DNA of 30,688 bases from Balneolaceae bacterium (GCA_007123985.1 SLGA01000064.1:1-30688), one strand, 5' to 3'. Shown: positions 1 through 8,052, counted from the first letter of the stretch. The notes: generated from the letters alone by a model not told the origin. Numbers and translations are program-made.

Positions 1-392
1 AAGTTGGCGAAGAAAACATCTTCATCTTCGGAAATACCGTTGATGACGTAGACAAGCTGCGCCTCGAAGGTTACAACCCCCGGGAATACTACGAGCAAAA
101 TAAAGATCTGAAGCAGGTTCTAGACCAGATTGGAGATGGGTTTTTCAACGATGACAAAGACCTCTATAATCCAATTATCGATGCGCTGCTAAACAGCGGA
201 GATTACTTCCTTGTTCTGGCAGATTATGAAGCCTACTGCAAGGAACAGGCAAAAGTGGACGATCTGTACCGCGATCAGGATGCATGGAACCGAATGGCCC
301 TGCTCAATACAGCACGGGTTGGCAAGTTTTCGTCCGACCGAACCATCCGTGATTATGCCGAGGAGATCTGGCAGGTGGACGTGAAAAAATAA
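1..392 (+). CDS. glgP: Glycogen/alpha-glucan phosphorylase, C-terminal part (5' end outside window)
   Basis: The reading frame enters at base 3 and runs for 129 codons to a TAA at 390-392. The translated end matches the C-terminus of GT35 glycogen phosphorylases: a NIFIFG segment, then GYNPREYY, a GFF turn, a DYFLVLADYEAY block, DLYRDQDAW, and the family's closing signature with GKFSSDRTIRDYAEEIW. Family members remove glucose-1-phosphate from alpha-1,4-glucans using pyridoxal phosphate. The PLP-binding lysine and active site lie upstream of the window and cannot be checked. A strong terminator follows 27 bases after the stop, so this is the last gene of its transcript. The end is intact; the alternative MalP label cannot be separated from GlgP here. 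Confidence 0.93.
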   Translation, partial: VGEENIFIFGNTVDDVDKLRLEGYNPREYYEQNKDLKQVLDQIGDGFFNDDKDLYNPIIDALLNSGDYFLVLADYEAYCKEQAKVDDLYRDQDAWNRMALLNTARVGKFSSDRTIRDYAEEIWQVDVKK

Positions 393-419
393 TTTCTGCT
401 CTTCATCTAATACCGAGAA

Positions 420-452
420 CCTGGTTGTCCACAAAACAACCAGGTTTTTTTT
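420..452 (+). terminator. Rho-independent terminator of the phosphorylase gene
   Basis: A perfect 9-bp stem CCTGGTTGT (420-428) / ACAACCAGG (436-444) with a 7-base loop is followed by eight T (445-452). The two A before and the first two T after extend the stem to 11 bp. The T run lies on the plus strand, so it ends transcription of the phosphorylase gene. Confidence 0.92.
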
Positions 453-482
453 ACAACATCGTAACAGTTTCTGCCATCTTTC

Positions 483-522
483 GTAAGATTTTTTTAGACA
501 ATTCTATCTAAATTAATCTTAC
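483..522. promoter_or_regulatory. Large interrupted dyad just upstream of the OMP pair/LytTR operon
   Basis: GTAAGATT (483-490) pairs with AATCTTAC (515-522), and TTTAGA (493-498) pairs with TCTAAA (507-512). Both arms are broken at the same place by a TT/TT mismatch, around an 8-base centre. The dyad ends four bases before the ATG at 527, so it can be an operator over the promoter or a hairpin in the leader. There is no T run after it and it lies before the gene, so it is not a terminator. A partial LytTR-like half site (ACAGTTTCT) lies just upstream at about 464-472. Binding by the LytTR product of the same operon is an inference. Confidence 0.55.
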
Positions 523-526
523 AAAA

Positions 527-1150
527 ATGAAACTGCATATTTCTTTCCTGATTTTTATTCTCGGTTTGGCCATCATGCATAAACCAGTGTACGCTCAGCA
601 AACAGAGACTCTATTTAATGGAGAAATTTCCCATGGAGGTTTTGGCGGGCCCGTAGTTCAGATAGGTAGAGTGGCCGGTTCCGGTGCAGTTTGGGTTGGA
701 GGCCGCGGCGGATGGATTATCAACCTTAGCGAGCAGCACACCATCTCTTTAGGAGGAGGCGGATTTGGTCTTGCAACCAACCATCTTGCCTCTGAACCAC
801 AGATAGGGGATCCGGACACCGACTACTACGCCTTTTCAGGGTATGGTGGCTTTGTATTTGAATACACAAACCGATCATACAAACTTGCTCACTTTACAGT
901 TTCTTCATTGATTGGAGCAGGTGCAGTTGGCCTCCGGGAAAGCAATTACGAAAATTTTGAGGATGAAGTGGATACCTACTTTGTTTTCGAACCTGCTATT
1001 CATGCAGAGTTAAATGTGACAACATTTTTTAGAATATCCGGCGGTTTGGGTTACAGATTCACCAGCGGTATCAACAGTTTTGGGTTTAGTGATAGTGACT
1101 TTTCCGGTCTGAATGCAATCATCACCTTCAAATTTGGAGGCTTCTTATGA
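527..1150 (+). CDS. Secreted outer-membrane beta-barrel-like protein, family unknown (paralogue 1)
   Basis: The 207-residue product has a signal peptide (hydrophobic core about residues 5-20, likely cleavage after VYA at about 23). The mature part is rich in Gly, Phe and Tyr, with alternating polar/hydrophobic strands and a C-terminal FKFGGF-type strand, as in small outer-membrane barrels. Its N-terminus has an ISHGGFGGP motif that recurs in the next gene as VQHGGFGA. No catalytic motif is visible. The ATG follows an A-rich leader without a clear Shine-Dalgarno site. The stop overlaps the next start as ATGA, so translation is probably coupled. Similar short proteins near LytTR regulators are my recollection from Bacteroidota; the function is not known to me. 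Confidence 0.85.
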   Translation: MKLHISFLIFILGLAIMHKPVYAQQTETLFNGEISHGGFGGPVVQIGRVAGSGAVWVGGRGGWIINLSEQHTISLGGGGFGLATNHLASEPQIGDPDTDYYAFSGYGGFVFEYTNRSYKLAHFTVSSLIGAGAVGLRESNYENFEDEVDTYFVFEPAIHAELNVTTFFRISGGLGYRFTSGINSFGFSDSDFSGLNAIITFKFGGFL

Positions 1151-1755
1151 TTCGGCTAACCCTTTTCTTCATAATCCTGACAGTAGCTCCAGCTATCAGT
1201 TCGGCCCAACAAACCGAAACACTGATTTCAGGTGATGTTCAGCATGGTGGTTTTGGAGCTCTGCTCTATGGAGCAACATCCGTACATGGTGAGACGGTTT
1301 ATCTGAGGGGATCAAGAGCAGCGTGGGCAATTACATTCCGGGAAGGACATACACTGAATATTGGCCTTGGCAGTTATCGCACCGAATCGGGTTTCGATGC
1401 TTCGGATTGGCAAAATCCTGAACTCGAAGCACCCGAATTGAGGATGAACTATGGAGGTTTTGAACTCGAATACCTAAATAGATCCTACAAACTGATTCAT
1501 TTCGGTCTGCAAACTACCATTGGTGGTGGTGATGTACGCTACAGAGATAGAAATATTGATCTTGATCGCACATCCGACAGCTTTTTTGTACTTCAACCAG
1601 GAATGAATATTCACTTAAACGTAACCAGCTGGTTCAGAGTAAGCGGTGGCCTCTATTATCGGTATGCGAACGGTGTAAATTTGCAGGGCACGGGAAATTC
1701 TGAACTCTCCGGTTTATCTGCCATATTAGGCTTGCGGTTTGGATGGTTCCAATAA
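1147..1755 (+). CDS. Secreted outer-membrane beta-barrel-like protein, family unknown (paralogue 2)
   Basis: The 202-residue product is a diverged tandem paralogue of the preceding gene. Both have a signal peptide ending before AQQTET, a HGGFG motif near the mature N-terminus, a central YGGF(V/E)(F/L)EY-NRSYKL-HF block (about residues 98-115 here), a FVL/FEPxxxxxLNVT-WFR-SGG stretch and a final LSGL-AI--L(R)FG strand. The start overlaps the previous stop by four bases (ATGA). Conservation of the core with divergence elsewhere suggests two related barrels with different loops. No enzymatic motif is seen. It may form a heteromeric pair with its neighbour, which is inference. Confidence 0.83.
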   Translation: MIRLTLFFIILTVAPAISSAQQTETLISGDVQHGGFGALLYGATSVHGETVYLRGSRAAWAITFREGHTLNIGLGSYRTESGFDASDWQNPELEAPELRMNYGGFELEYLNRSYKLIHFGLQTTIGGGDVRYRDRNIDLDRTSDSFFVLQPGMNIHLNVTSWFRVSGGLYYRYANGVNLQGTGNSELSGLSAILGLRFGWFQ

Positions 1756-1834
1756 TCAATTTGAATCTGCTTCAATAGAACAGGCATCAAACTTTTTTGG
1801 AAGAACTCCGTACAGATTGAAAATTCTTTCTGAT

Positions 1835-2188
1835 ATGTCTCTTCCAATAAAACTTACACCCGAAGATAAGGTTTTACTTTTAGATGGTGATGAATGCAAG
1901 CTCGTTAAACTTGCAGATATTCGCTATTTCGAATCGTTTGGGAATTATTCCAAAACCTATTTTACAGGTGGTAAACTCTTGATTTACAGAACGCTGAACT
2001 ACCTTGAAAACCGCCTGTCCGGCCAATTTTTTTTCCGTGCAAACCGGCAGCAACTAATAAATCTATCTCACATTCAGGATGTTCAAATCACAAATAAATC
2101 AACATTCAGAATTGAGATGAGTTGTGGCAAACAAATTGACATTTCACGCAGAAGGTCACAAAAGTTTAAGTGTTCATTAAGCCTATAA
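1835..2188 (+). CDS. Stand-alone LytTR-family DNA-binding regulator
   Basis: The 117-residue product is essentially one LytTR domain. It has the VKLADIRYFESFGNYSK block, the LIYRTLNYLE helix, the FFRANRQQLINLSHI core and a closing ISRRRSQKFK motif. These are hallmarks of the LytR/AlgR DNA-binding domain, normally the C-terminal half of a response regulator. No phosphoreceiver domain is present. I chose the ATG at 1835 because the family match begins at once (MSLPIKLTPEDK). The frame stays open up to a TTG at 1739, inside the previous gene, but those 32 residues resemble nothing known to me. It follows the two barrel-like genes in the same direction and probably shares their transcript, so it may control them. 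Confidence 0.82.
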   Translation: MSLPIKLTPEDKVLLLDGDECKLVKLADIRYFESFGNYSKTYFTGGKLLIYRTLNYLENRLSGQFFFRANRQQLINLSHIQDVQITNKSTFRIEMSCGKQIDISRRRSQKFKCSLSL

Positions 2189-2249
2189 ATAATCTAACCA
2201 TAAAATGGCATATCGTTTCGGCCCTGTCCAATCAAAAATTTTCATACCT

Positions 2250-2282
2250 AAAAAAGGGTGACTCCCGGTTTGGGAATCACCC
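2250..2282 (-). terminator. Rho-independent terminator for the minus-strand gene at 2317-2838
   Basis: Read on the minus strand, GGGTGATTCCC (2282-2272), a 5-base loop and GGGAGTCACCC (2266-2256) form an 11-bp stem with one mismatch, followed by six T (2255-2250). The plus side lacks a good T run, so it serves mainly the minus-strand gene. It may also block transcripts from the LytTR gene. Confidence 0.85.
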
Positions 2283-2316
2283 TATTAAATTTGCCCCTAT
2301 TGTAAACTGAGACCGG

Positions 2317-2838
2317 TTAAGAAATACGATTCCTCGGGGTACCGTACTTATCAAAATACTCTACTCTTACCTCATCTTCATTTTGCAGCACTATTTTGTA
2401 CATCATGCTGTAAGGATCAAAGTTCTGGATTACAACTTCGTTTCCAATCATTTTATATGATTGGTATTCGCCTTGTGCCAGTACCATCGAAATACTTCTC
2501 GGTACTGCAATATTGCGCTGTACAACTGTTGCTTTAATAAGTTTGCCACTGCTGTCGTACTCGGCATACACTTCTTCATTTTTTGAGGTGCCTTCAATCA
2601 CATAATTTCTTGTCTGGTTACTGTTCAGCCTGATCTTATCAAGATTGCTTTTCTTAAATGGATTCTCGTTGATCAAACATTGCAAGCTCTGAAAACAGGA
2701 GAAATTCTTTTCCGTTATCGTGAGGCTATTTTGCGGAGATTCAGTATCTGATTCCCCGATAGCTACTTGCAGTGCCACTGCCTGCGTGCATGTCATAACT
2801 AAAATTGCGGCTGCGATAAGTATATTTTTTAATAGCAT
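2317..2838 (-). CDS. Secreted protein with possible PepSY-like repeats, function unknown
   Basis: The 173-residue product begins with a signal peptide (hydrophobic residues 5-22, likely cleavage near AVA/LQVA). The mature part has two stretches of the type V/Y-I-G-x(5)-E-V-x-Y-D-x-x-G-K (about residues 78-100 and 126-168). The second ends VRVEYFDKYGTPRNRIS. Such a repeated beta-hairpin reading 'protein makes a polymer-like E-Y-D-x-G' is reminiscent of PepSY-like (PF11396-type) periplasmic proteins, but the match is weak. A Cys at residue 17 is not in a proper lipobox. The gene stands alone, with its own terminator downstream and a 248-bp gap upstream. Confidence 0.7.
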   Translation of the reverse strand: MLLKNILIAAAILVMTCTQAVALQVAIGESDTESPQNSLTITEKNFSCFQSLQCLINENPFKKSNLDKIRLNSNQTRNYVIEGTSKNEEVYAEYDSSGKLIKATVVQRNIAVPRSISMVLAQGEYQSYKMIGNEVVIQNFDPYSMMYKIVLQNEDEVRVEYFDKYGTPRNRIS

Positions 2839-2998
2839 GGTATCTCTGAATTTAGTTGAGGGTTAAACTCAAATACGCCACTTCTTTCTGCCGGTTACAA
2901 AAAAGAGCCGGTAATTATGTGGATGGTTCTCCGGACAATTAACCGGCAGTTATATCGTGATGATTGGCGATGAGCGAATCCTATAAATCACTCTTCAC

Positions 2999-3024
2999 AA
3001 AGGTCTGCGAACAGGCAGATCTTT
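2999..3024 (-). terminator. Hairpin downstream of the COG2509 oxidoreductase gene, possible weak terminator
   Basis: AAAGGTCTGC (2999-3008) and GCAGATCTTT (3015-3024) form a 10-bp stem with one G-U pair around a 6-base loop. It lies 63 bases beyond the stop of the minus-strand gene ending at 3087. The minus-strand 3' side has only three T, so termination would be weak. It may instead stabilise the 3' end of the message. Confidence 0.4.
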
Positions 3025-3086
3025 AAAAGAAATGTACTAAGGCGCTATTTTTAGTTCCTGATGTATTCAGCTTAAACGGGAATCGC

Positions 3087-4637
3087 TTATTTGCCCGCTA
3101 CTGCTTTCGCACATTTAATACCATCCATAGCCGCAGAAACAATTCCGCCGGAATAGCCGGCACCCTCACCACAGGGGTACAATCCTTTTACTTCAGGGTG
3201 CTGTAGTGTTATGTAATCTCGGGGTATGCTTACCGGTGAAGATGTCCGGGTTTCCGGGGCATGCACCACAGCTTCGTTGGTAAGATAACCTCTCATAGAT
3301 TTATCAAACTCTTTAAACCCATTTCTTAGAGCTTCGTGAATTACGGTAGGTAGCACCGCGGATAGTTCCACAGATGTAATTCCCGGAGCGTAAGATGTAT
3401 TTGGCAAATTGGCAGACAATCTTCTATCTACAAAATCCACAAGCCTTTGTGCCGGTGCAGTTTGCGTTTTACCTCCAGCTTCCCAGGCTTTTTGTTCAAT
3501 CGCTTTTTGATATTCCATGGCCGCGAGTGGCCCGAACCTTTCATATTTCTTAAAATCTTCCGGCCTGAGTTCCACAACAATTCCTGAGTTTGCCGTTGCC
3601 CGTGCCCTTCGTGATGATGACCAACCGTTGGTAACTATCTCCCCAGGTTTGGTGGCACAAGGCGCTATAACTCCTCCGGGGCACATACAAAACGAATAAA
3701 CTCCGCGCCCCCCAACCTGTTTAACAATCCTGTATGGTGATGGAGGCAAATAGGGTCCGCGATTATCACAGCTATACTGAATGGAATCGATCAGAGATTG
3801 AGCGTGTTCAACCCTTACACCGATAGCAAGAGGTTTCAGATCAATACGAACTTTTTTTTGATGGAGTAGTTCAAAAATATCACGTGCCGAATGGCCTGTG
3901 GCCAAAATCACATGATCAGCTCTTAACGTTTCATTTTCAAGTGTTTTCACACCCTTAATACTACCGCCATCAATCAGCAGATCCGTAACACGTGTGTTGA
4001 AGTGAATCTCGCCGCCACTACTAATAATGCACTCTCTCATTTTTGCAATAATGGGTGGCAGCTTATTGGTGCCGATATGGGGGTGGGCATCCACTAAAAT
4101 ATCCCGAACGGCACCAAAACCTACAAAAAGCTCCAATATCCGCTGAATATTTCCTCTTTTTTTTGAGCGGGTGTAAAGTTTTCCATCAGAATAGGTTCCC
4201 GCTCCGCCCTCACCAAAACAGTAGTTTGAGTCTTCATTCACAATGTGCTTCACATTGATTCCTTTCAGGTCAGCAATCCGGTTTTTTACATCTTTGCCCC
4301 GCTCAAGAATAACCGGTTTCAGTCCATCTTCAATAAGCTGAAGTGCTGCAAACATTCCGGCAGGTCCGGCTCCTACAATCAACACCTCTTTGGCATTGCT
4401 TACATTGGGATAATCCGGCAGGCTTATTAGCTCCTCAACATACCCCTCGCCCGTGTACACCCGTACTTTTAGGTTGATAACAACCTGTTTTTGGCGTGCG
4501 TCGATTGAACGGCGAAGGATCTCAACATGGCGGATTTCATCGCGAGGAATATTTTTCTCTTTCGATATAAACGAGTGTAACTCATCACTCTTCGCAGCAA
4601 TGTGCGGCAATACCCGTAGTTGATATTCTTTCTGCAT
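3087..4637 (-). CDS. FAD-dependent oxidoreductase of the COG2509 'uncharacterised dehydrogenase' family
   Basis: The product has 516 residues, close to the family's usual length. Residues 1-75 form the typical N-terminal ferredoxin-like part (IPRDEIRHVEILRRSIDAR). A Rossmann dinucleotide motif VGAGPAG (88-94) follows and ends in an acidic strand (LERG). The family motif NYCFGEGGAGTYSDGKL lies near 138-154. LATGHSARD, typical of the second FAD-binding segment, is at about 244-252, and the C-terminal GLYPCGEGAGYSGGIVSAAMDG motif binds the flavin. Members are cytoplasmic flavoproteins whose natural substrate is not known to me. The gene is a single unit with 72 bp before the next minus-strand gene. 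The start ATG at 4637 gives the expected N-terminus. Confidence 0.9.
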   Translation of the reverse strand: MQKEYQLRVLPHIAAKSDELHSFISKEKNIPRDEIRHVEILRRSIDARQKQVVINLKVRVYTGEGYVEELISLPDYPNVSNAKEVLIVGAGPAGMFAALQLIEDGLKPVILERGKDVKNRIADLKGINVKHIVNEDSNYCFGEGGAGTYSDGKLYTRSKKRGNIQRILELFVGFGAVRDILVDAHPHIGTNKLPPIIAKMRECIISSGGEIHFNTRVTDLLIDGGSIKGVKTLENETLRADHVILATGHSARDIFELLHQKKVRIDLKPLAIGVRVEHAQSLIDSIQYSCDNRGPYLPPSPYRIVKQVGGRGVYSFCMCPGGVIAPCATKPGEIVTNGWSSSRRARATANSGIVVELRPEDFKKYERFGPLAAMEYQKAIEQKAWEAGGKTQTAPAQRLVDFVDRRLSANLPNTSYAPGITSVELSAVLPTVIHEALRNGFKEFDKSMRGYLTNEAVVHAPETRTSSPVSIPRDYITLQHPEVKGLYPCGEGAGYSGGIVSAAMDGIKCAKAVAGK

Positions 4638-4709
4638 AGGCTAAAGGTACAAAAAACCGTTCGCAGATTTATTCTACTGCAGAAAAATCATCGGATAAAC
4701 CGGGGCTGT

Positions 4710-5156
4710 TTATTCCTGAAGAAACGCTGATTGCCGCGATGCAAGTTGCAACCGGCCATCCCTGAAAATCCACACATTCAGGAACCGTAATTTGGCGGTT
4801 AACTCATCGTTGTTTATCCGCACCTCAAGCTCCACCACTCCGCTTGATGTAGCAAAACCATCGTAGATATCAACATTCATTTCCAAAAATTCTGCCGACA
4901 ATATTACCGGGTTTCCTGCTGCTACATTCTCAAGATATCCGACCTTTGAAACAACAATCCCGGTGGGCTGATTATAGGTAAATTCATCAGCTAACAGATC
5001 ACTCAGTTTTTCTACATCAGCCGTGATGATTGCTTCATACCGACTCTCTTCCGCAAGAACAACCATCTCAACAGAAACTTCATTAAAAAGTATAACCGAA
5101 TGGAGTACTGCAAAATATGGCAGTAAAAATTGCACTAACATACGTTTTATCTTCAA
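4710..5156 (-). CDS. NTF2-like (DUF4440/SnoaL-type) exported protein
   Basis: The 148-residue product has a hydrophobic N-terminus (about 7-24) that may be a signal peptide or anchor. An NTF2-like fold follows from about residue 34. EESRYEAIITADVEKLSDLLADEF is the classic first helix of DUF4440 proteins, then YNQPTGIVVSKVGYLENV, and beta strands ending NVWIFRDGRLQLASRQSAFL. The Thr-His seen in many relatives before the helix-capping Gly is replaced by Asn-Gln, so the pocket may differ. An internal ATG at codon 31 would give a cytoplasmic form without the hydrophobic segment; the longer start is kept because the leader looks like a real export signal. The substrate is unknown. Confidence 0.78.
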   Translation of the reverse strand: MKIKRMLVQFLLPYFAVLHSVILFNEVSVEMVVLAEESRYEAIITADVEKLSDLLADEFTYNQPTGIVVSKVGYLENVAAGNPVILSAEFLEMNVDIYDGFATSSGVVELEVRINNDELTAKLRFLNVWIFRDGRLQLASRQSAFLQE

Positions 5157-5199
5157 ATTGAATGGTACATTGTTAATTCTGCTCGCAGATGAAAGAAAA

Positions 5200-5226
5200 A
5201 GGTAACATCATAACAGTTGGTTACCT
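5200..5226. promoter_or_regulatory. Inverted repeat in the divergent DUF4440/mscS intergenic region
   Basis: The 163-bp gap 5157-5319 separates two divergent genes and must hold both promoters. Inside it AGGTAAC (5200-5206) and GTTACCT (5220-5226) form a perfect 7-bp inverted repeat with a 13-base spacer. The spacing of about two helical turns between centres fits a dimeric repressor site, but no regulator can be named. No convincing -35/-10 pair was picked. Confidence 0.35.
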
Positions 5227-5319
5227 CAAATAAACATAAAGATTATACATCACTTTTCTGGCCTCCGTTTTCGATGATCTCAGATTAGCTTAAACAAAAT
5301 ACGTACCTGCTTACTCTCC

Positions 5320-6201
5320 ATGGAATTGCACGAAATTTTTACTTCCCTGCGCGACCTGTTAAACCTGAAACTCTTTAGCCTTCAGGATAATCCGGTAACC
5401 ATCTTGTCTCTGTTTATCTTTTTCTTCTCTCTTACACTCGTTTTCCTTGCCGGCTCATTTGTACGCCGGTTTCTGCAGGGCACTTTTCTGGATAAGTTTG
5501 AGATTGAACCGGGACTTAAATATGCACTCTCTCGCGTAGCACAATACATTATTATTTTGATAGGTGTGTTGATCTCTTTTCAATTTGTAGCTATCGACCT
5601 GACCAGTCTTGCCGTTATTTTTGGGCTTCTTTCCGTTGGCATTGGTTTTGGTCTGCAAAATATTACAGCCAACTTTATTTCGGGGCTTATCATTATGTTC
5701 GAACGTCCCATTACAGTGGGAGATCGGGTTGATGTGAACGGGATTGAAGGTGATGTGATGGAAATCAGCATTCGGTCAACAAAAATCCTCACTATGAACA
5801 ATACATCTATTATAGTACCCAACACACAATTTGTTGAGAACAATGTGATTAATTTTTCTCTGGGCGACCCAACTTTCCGCCTGCATATCCATGTTGGGGT
5901 TTCCTACTCATCCAACCTTGATGATGTTTTACGGGCATTAAACGAAATTGCTGAGGAGAACCTCAATGTGCTAAAAAAACCGAAGCACCAGGTACATCTC
6001 ACTCAATTTGGCGATTCCTCGTGGGATATGGAGCTGCGTGTCTGGATTCCGGAAGTTAAAAACCGGTTTATTGTTCAAAACGAAATTAACCAGGCAATAG
6101 TCAGAAAATTTGAAGCTATGAAGATAGAAATCCCATTCCCTCAGCGAGACTTGCATCTGCGCTCCGGCTTTCCTAATAATGTAAAAGAGAAAGATGAGTA
6201 G
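5320..6201 (+). CDS. mscS: Small-conductance mechanosensitive channel, MscS family
   Basis: The 293-residue inner-membrane protein opens under membrane tension to release solutes during hypo-osmotic shock. Membrane segments lie at about 24-46, 66-88 and 93-122. The last is the pore helix, with the Gly/Ala pattern of GLLSVGIGFGLQNITANFISG. It leads directly into FERPITVGDRV, the MscS signature at the start of the beta domain. The cytoplasmic vestibule continues to about 280, with NTQFVENNVINFS and a C-terminal EIPFPQRDLHL strand typical of the family. The length is that of the E. coli MscS class, with no extra periplasmic domain. It starts at the ATG after TACTCTCC and is a monocistronic unit, ending 12 bases from the convergent kinase gene without an obvious terminator. 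Confidence 0.93.
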   Translation: MELHEIFTSLRDLLNLKLFSLQDNPVTILSLFIFFFSLTLVFLAGSFVRRFLQGTFLDKFEIEPGLKYALSRVAQYIIILIGVLISFQFVAIDLTSLAVIFGLLSVGIGFGLQNITANFISGLIIMFERPITVGDRVDVNGIEGDVMEISIRSTKILTMNNTSIIVPNTQFVENNVINFSLGDPTFRLHIHVGVSYSSNLDDVLRALNEIAEENLNVLKKPKHQVHLTQFGDSSWDMELRVWIPEVKNRFIVQNEINQAIVRKFEAMKIEIPFPQRDLHLRSGFPNNVKEKDE

Positions 6202-6213
6202 TGTGAAAACAAA

Positions 6214-8052
6214 CTATTCAGCACTCAGCGGAATTGTGAAATAAAATGTACTTCCTGCTCCGGGTTCACTTTCTGCCCAGATTTCACCCTTTAACTTCTT
6301 TATGTAGATCTGGCAAAGCTCCAATCCCAAACCGGATCCTTTTTCCCCTTTTGTTCCGCTTGTAGAGTGATAAATACTTTTGGTAAAAATCTTTTTAAGA
6401 ACCTCTTTTTCCATTCCAATGCCCCTGTCTTTTGTAGCTATTTGTGCCATCTCATTTTCAATAATCGCACTCACTGTTATACTGCTGCCGGCGTTGGAGA
6501 ACTTTATGGAGTTCGAAATCAGGTTTCTGAGAATAATTTTCAAAATGTTTAGATCGGCATGCACAAACAACTGATCTGGCACCTTGTTTTCTAAAGTGAT
6601 CATTTTTTTGGAAGCACCCTCTTTAAGCATCTCAAAAACAGAAAGTGTAACGTCAAATAAGTTCAACTTTTCGGGATTGATGGAAACCTCTCTAAATTGG
6701 TTGCCGGCCCATGAAAGTAAATCGTTCAACAGTTCCGATGAATTATCCATGTTTTTTTTCAGGAGTGAGACATACTCGTACATCTCATCTTTAGGCAAGC
6801 TTTCAAACTCATCAACCATAATGTTACTTAATCCCGCTGCTCCAAAAATTGCATTTTTAAGATCATGTGCAATCACCGAAAAAAGTTTGTCTTTTTGCTG
6901 GTTTAATTCTCTGAGTTTTTCATTCATATTTACGAGCTGTTCCTCTGTTTTTTTCCGCTCGGAGATATCTCTCATATAGCCTTCAATACCCTCAATTTTA
7001 CCTGATTCATCAAAAACTAAGTGTGCATTTACCGAGGCAAAAGCTAAGGTGTCCATCTTTTTTTTAAGCCTTACTTCGAAATCAATTACTTCTCCTTTCA
7101 TTCTTAAATTTTCTATTAACTTCTCCCTGTCTTCAGTATTATGATAGAAGTCAATTACAGGTTTACCTATGATCTCTTCTCTTTTAAAATCCGTATATCT
7201 CTCGATAGATGGACTTATATCAACAACAATTCCATTTATATCTGTCCGATAAAACACATCACGTATATTTCTAAATATCTTCTGATATTTTTTTTCACTC
7301 TCTCTAAAAGCTGCCTCCCTATTTCGTTGTTCAGTGATATCCTGTGTTGTTACCACAACGCCGTCCATATATTTCGCTACAGAGGATTTAAACCAAAATG
7401 TTGAGCCTTTTTTATTCGTGTATAGGTAGGTAAAGTTGGCAGTTTTCCCCGTTTCTGTTACTTGCATATACTTCTTTAGCATCTCATCCCTTCTTTCTCC
7501 TGATAAACTTTTGAGCATGCTCATCTCAAGAGCTTCCTCTTCCAATACTCCCAACAGTTTTTGGCCTGTCTCGTTTATCTCAATAATTCTAAAATCGACG
7601 ATTTTTCCATCACTATTTCTCAAAGCCCTAAATGTAATAATGCCCGCAACGGAGTTGTCTAAAATACCCCGAATAAACAGCTCATGGTTTTTACGGGCTG
7701 TAAAATTTCTGACAACACCCAAATAGTGAGGTTTACCTTTTATCGACAAGTTTGAAACGACGGCCGTAAACCAAAATACCTCTCCCTTTTTTTCAATGCT
7801 AAACTCGAAATTATATCTGTCTTTACCCTTCCTGAGGTGTCTGTATGCTTCTTCTATTTTTAATTGCAGGTCAGGTGAAACTACATCTGAATAGTGTTTG
7901 CCAATGAAATTTTCCCTAGGAAAAAAAGAATCTTCTCCTACGTCTGAGGGTTGTATATCACTAAAAATACCCTCATCTGTTGAGATAAAAACAAAGCCCT
8001 CAAACGCGTTCAGAATTGAGTTTAAGTAATCATTCATCTCTATTGGGTTCAA
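6214..8052 (-). CDS. Soluble sensor histidine kinase with three PAS domains
   Basis: The 612-residue product has no signal peptide or membrane segment, so it should sense in the cytoplasm. Three PAS domains occupy about 9-120, 122-243 and 252-367; the last two end in the PAC-type closings TTQDITEQRNRE and MRDISERKKTEEQ. A coiled linker leads to the HisKA helix with the phospho-acceptor His396 in FSVIAHDLKN. The ATPase part has the N-box NLISNSIKF (about 510-518), the G1 box DRGIGM (542-547) and the G2 box GSGLGL (572-577). All catalytic residues seem present. No response regulator lies next to it, so its partner is elsewhere. A 188-bp AT-rich gap upstream probably holds its own promoter. Confidence 0.93.
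   Translation of the reverse strand: MNPIEMNDYLNSILNAFEGFVFISTDEGIFSDIQPSDVGEDSFFPRENFIGKHYSDVVSPDLQLKIEEAYRHLRKGKDRYNFEFSIEKKGEVFWFTAVVSNLSIKGKPHYLGVVRNFTARKNHELFIRGILDNSVAGIITFRALRNSDGKIVDFRIIEINETGQKLLGVLEEEALEMSMLKSLSGERRDEMLKKYMQVTETGKTANFTYLYTNKKGSTFWFKSSVAKYMDGVVVTTQDITEQRNREAAFRESEKKYQKIFRNIRDVFYRTDINGIVVDISPSIERYTDFKREEIIGKPVIDFYHNTEDREKLIENLRMKGEVIDFEVRLKKKMDTLAFASVNAHLVFDESGKIEGIEGYMRDISERKKTEEQLVNMNEKLRELNQQKDKLFSVIAHDLKNAIFGAAGLSNIMVDEFESLPKDEMYEYVSLLKKNMDNSSELLNDLLSWAGNQFREVSINPEKLNLFDVTLSVFEMLKEGASKKMITLENKVPDQLFVHADLNILKIILRNLISNSIKFSNAGSSITVSAIIENEMAQIATKDRGIGMEKEVLKKIFTKSIYHSTSGTKGEKGSGLGLELCQIYIKKLKGEIWAESEPGAGSTFYFTIPLSAE

Noticed and set aside
1739..1834. N-terminal extension of the LytTR gene from a TTG
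   Set aside because: The 32 extra residues show no family features and overlap the previous gene by 17 bases; the ATG at 1835 fits the family start.
2863..2950. Repeated CCGGTTA/TAACCGG words in the gap before the secreted PepSY-like gene
   Set aside because: Arms are 8-9 bp and about 40 bases apart, with imperfect copies; not enough to call an operator or repeat family.
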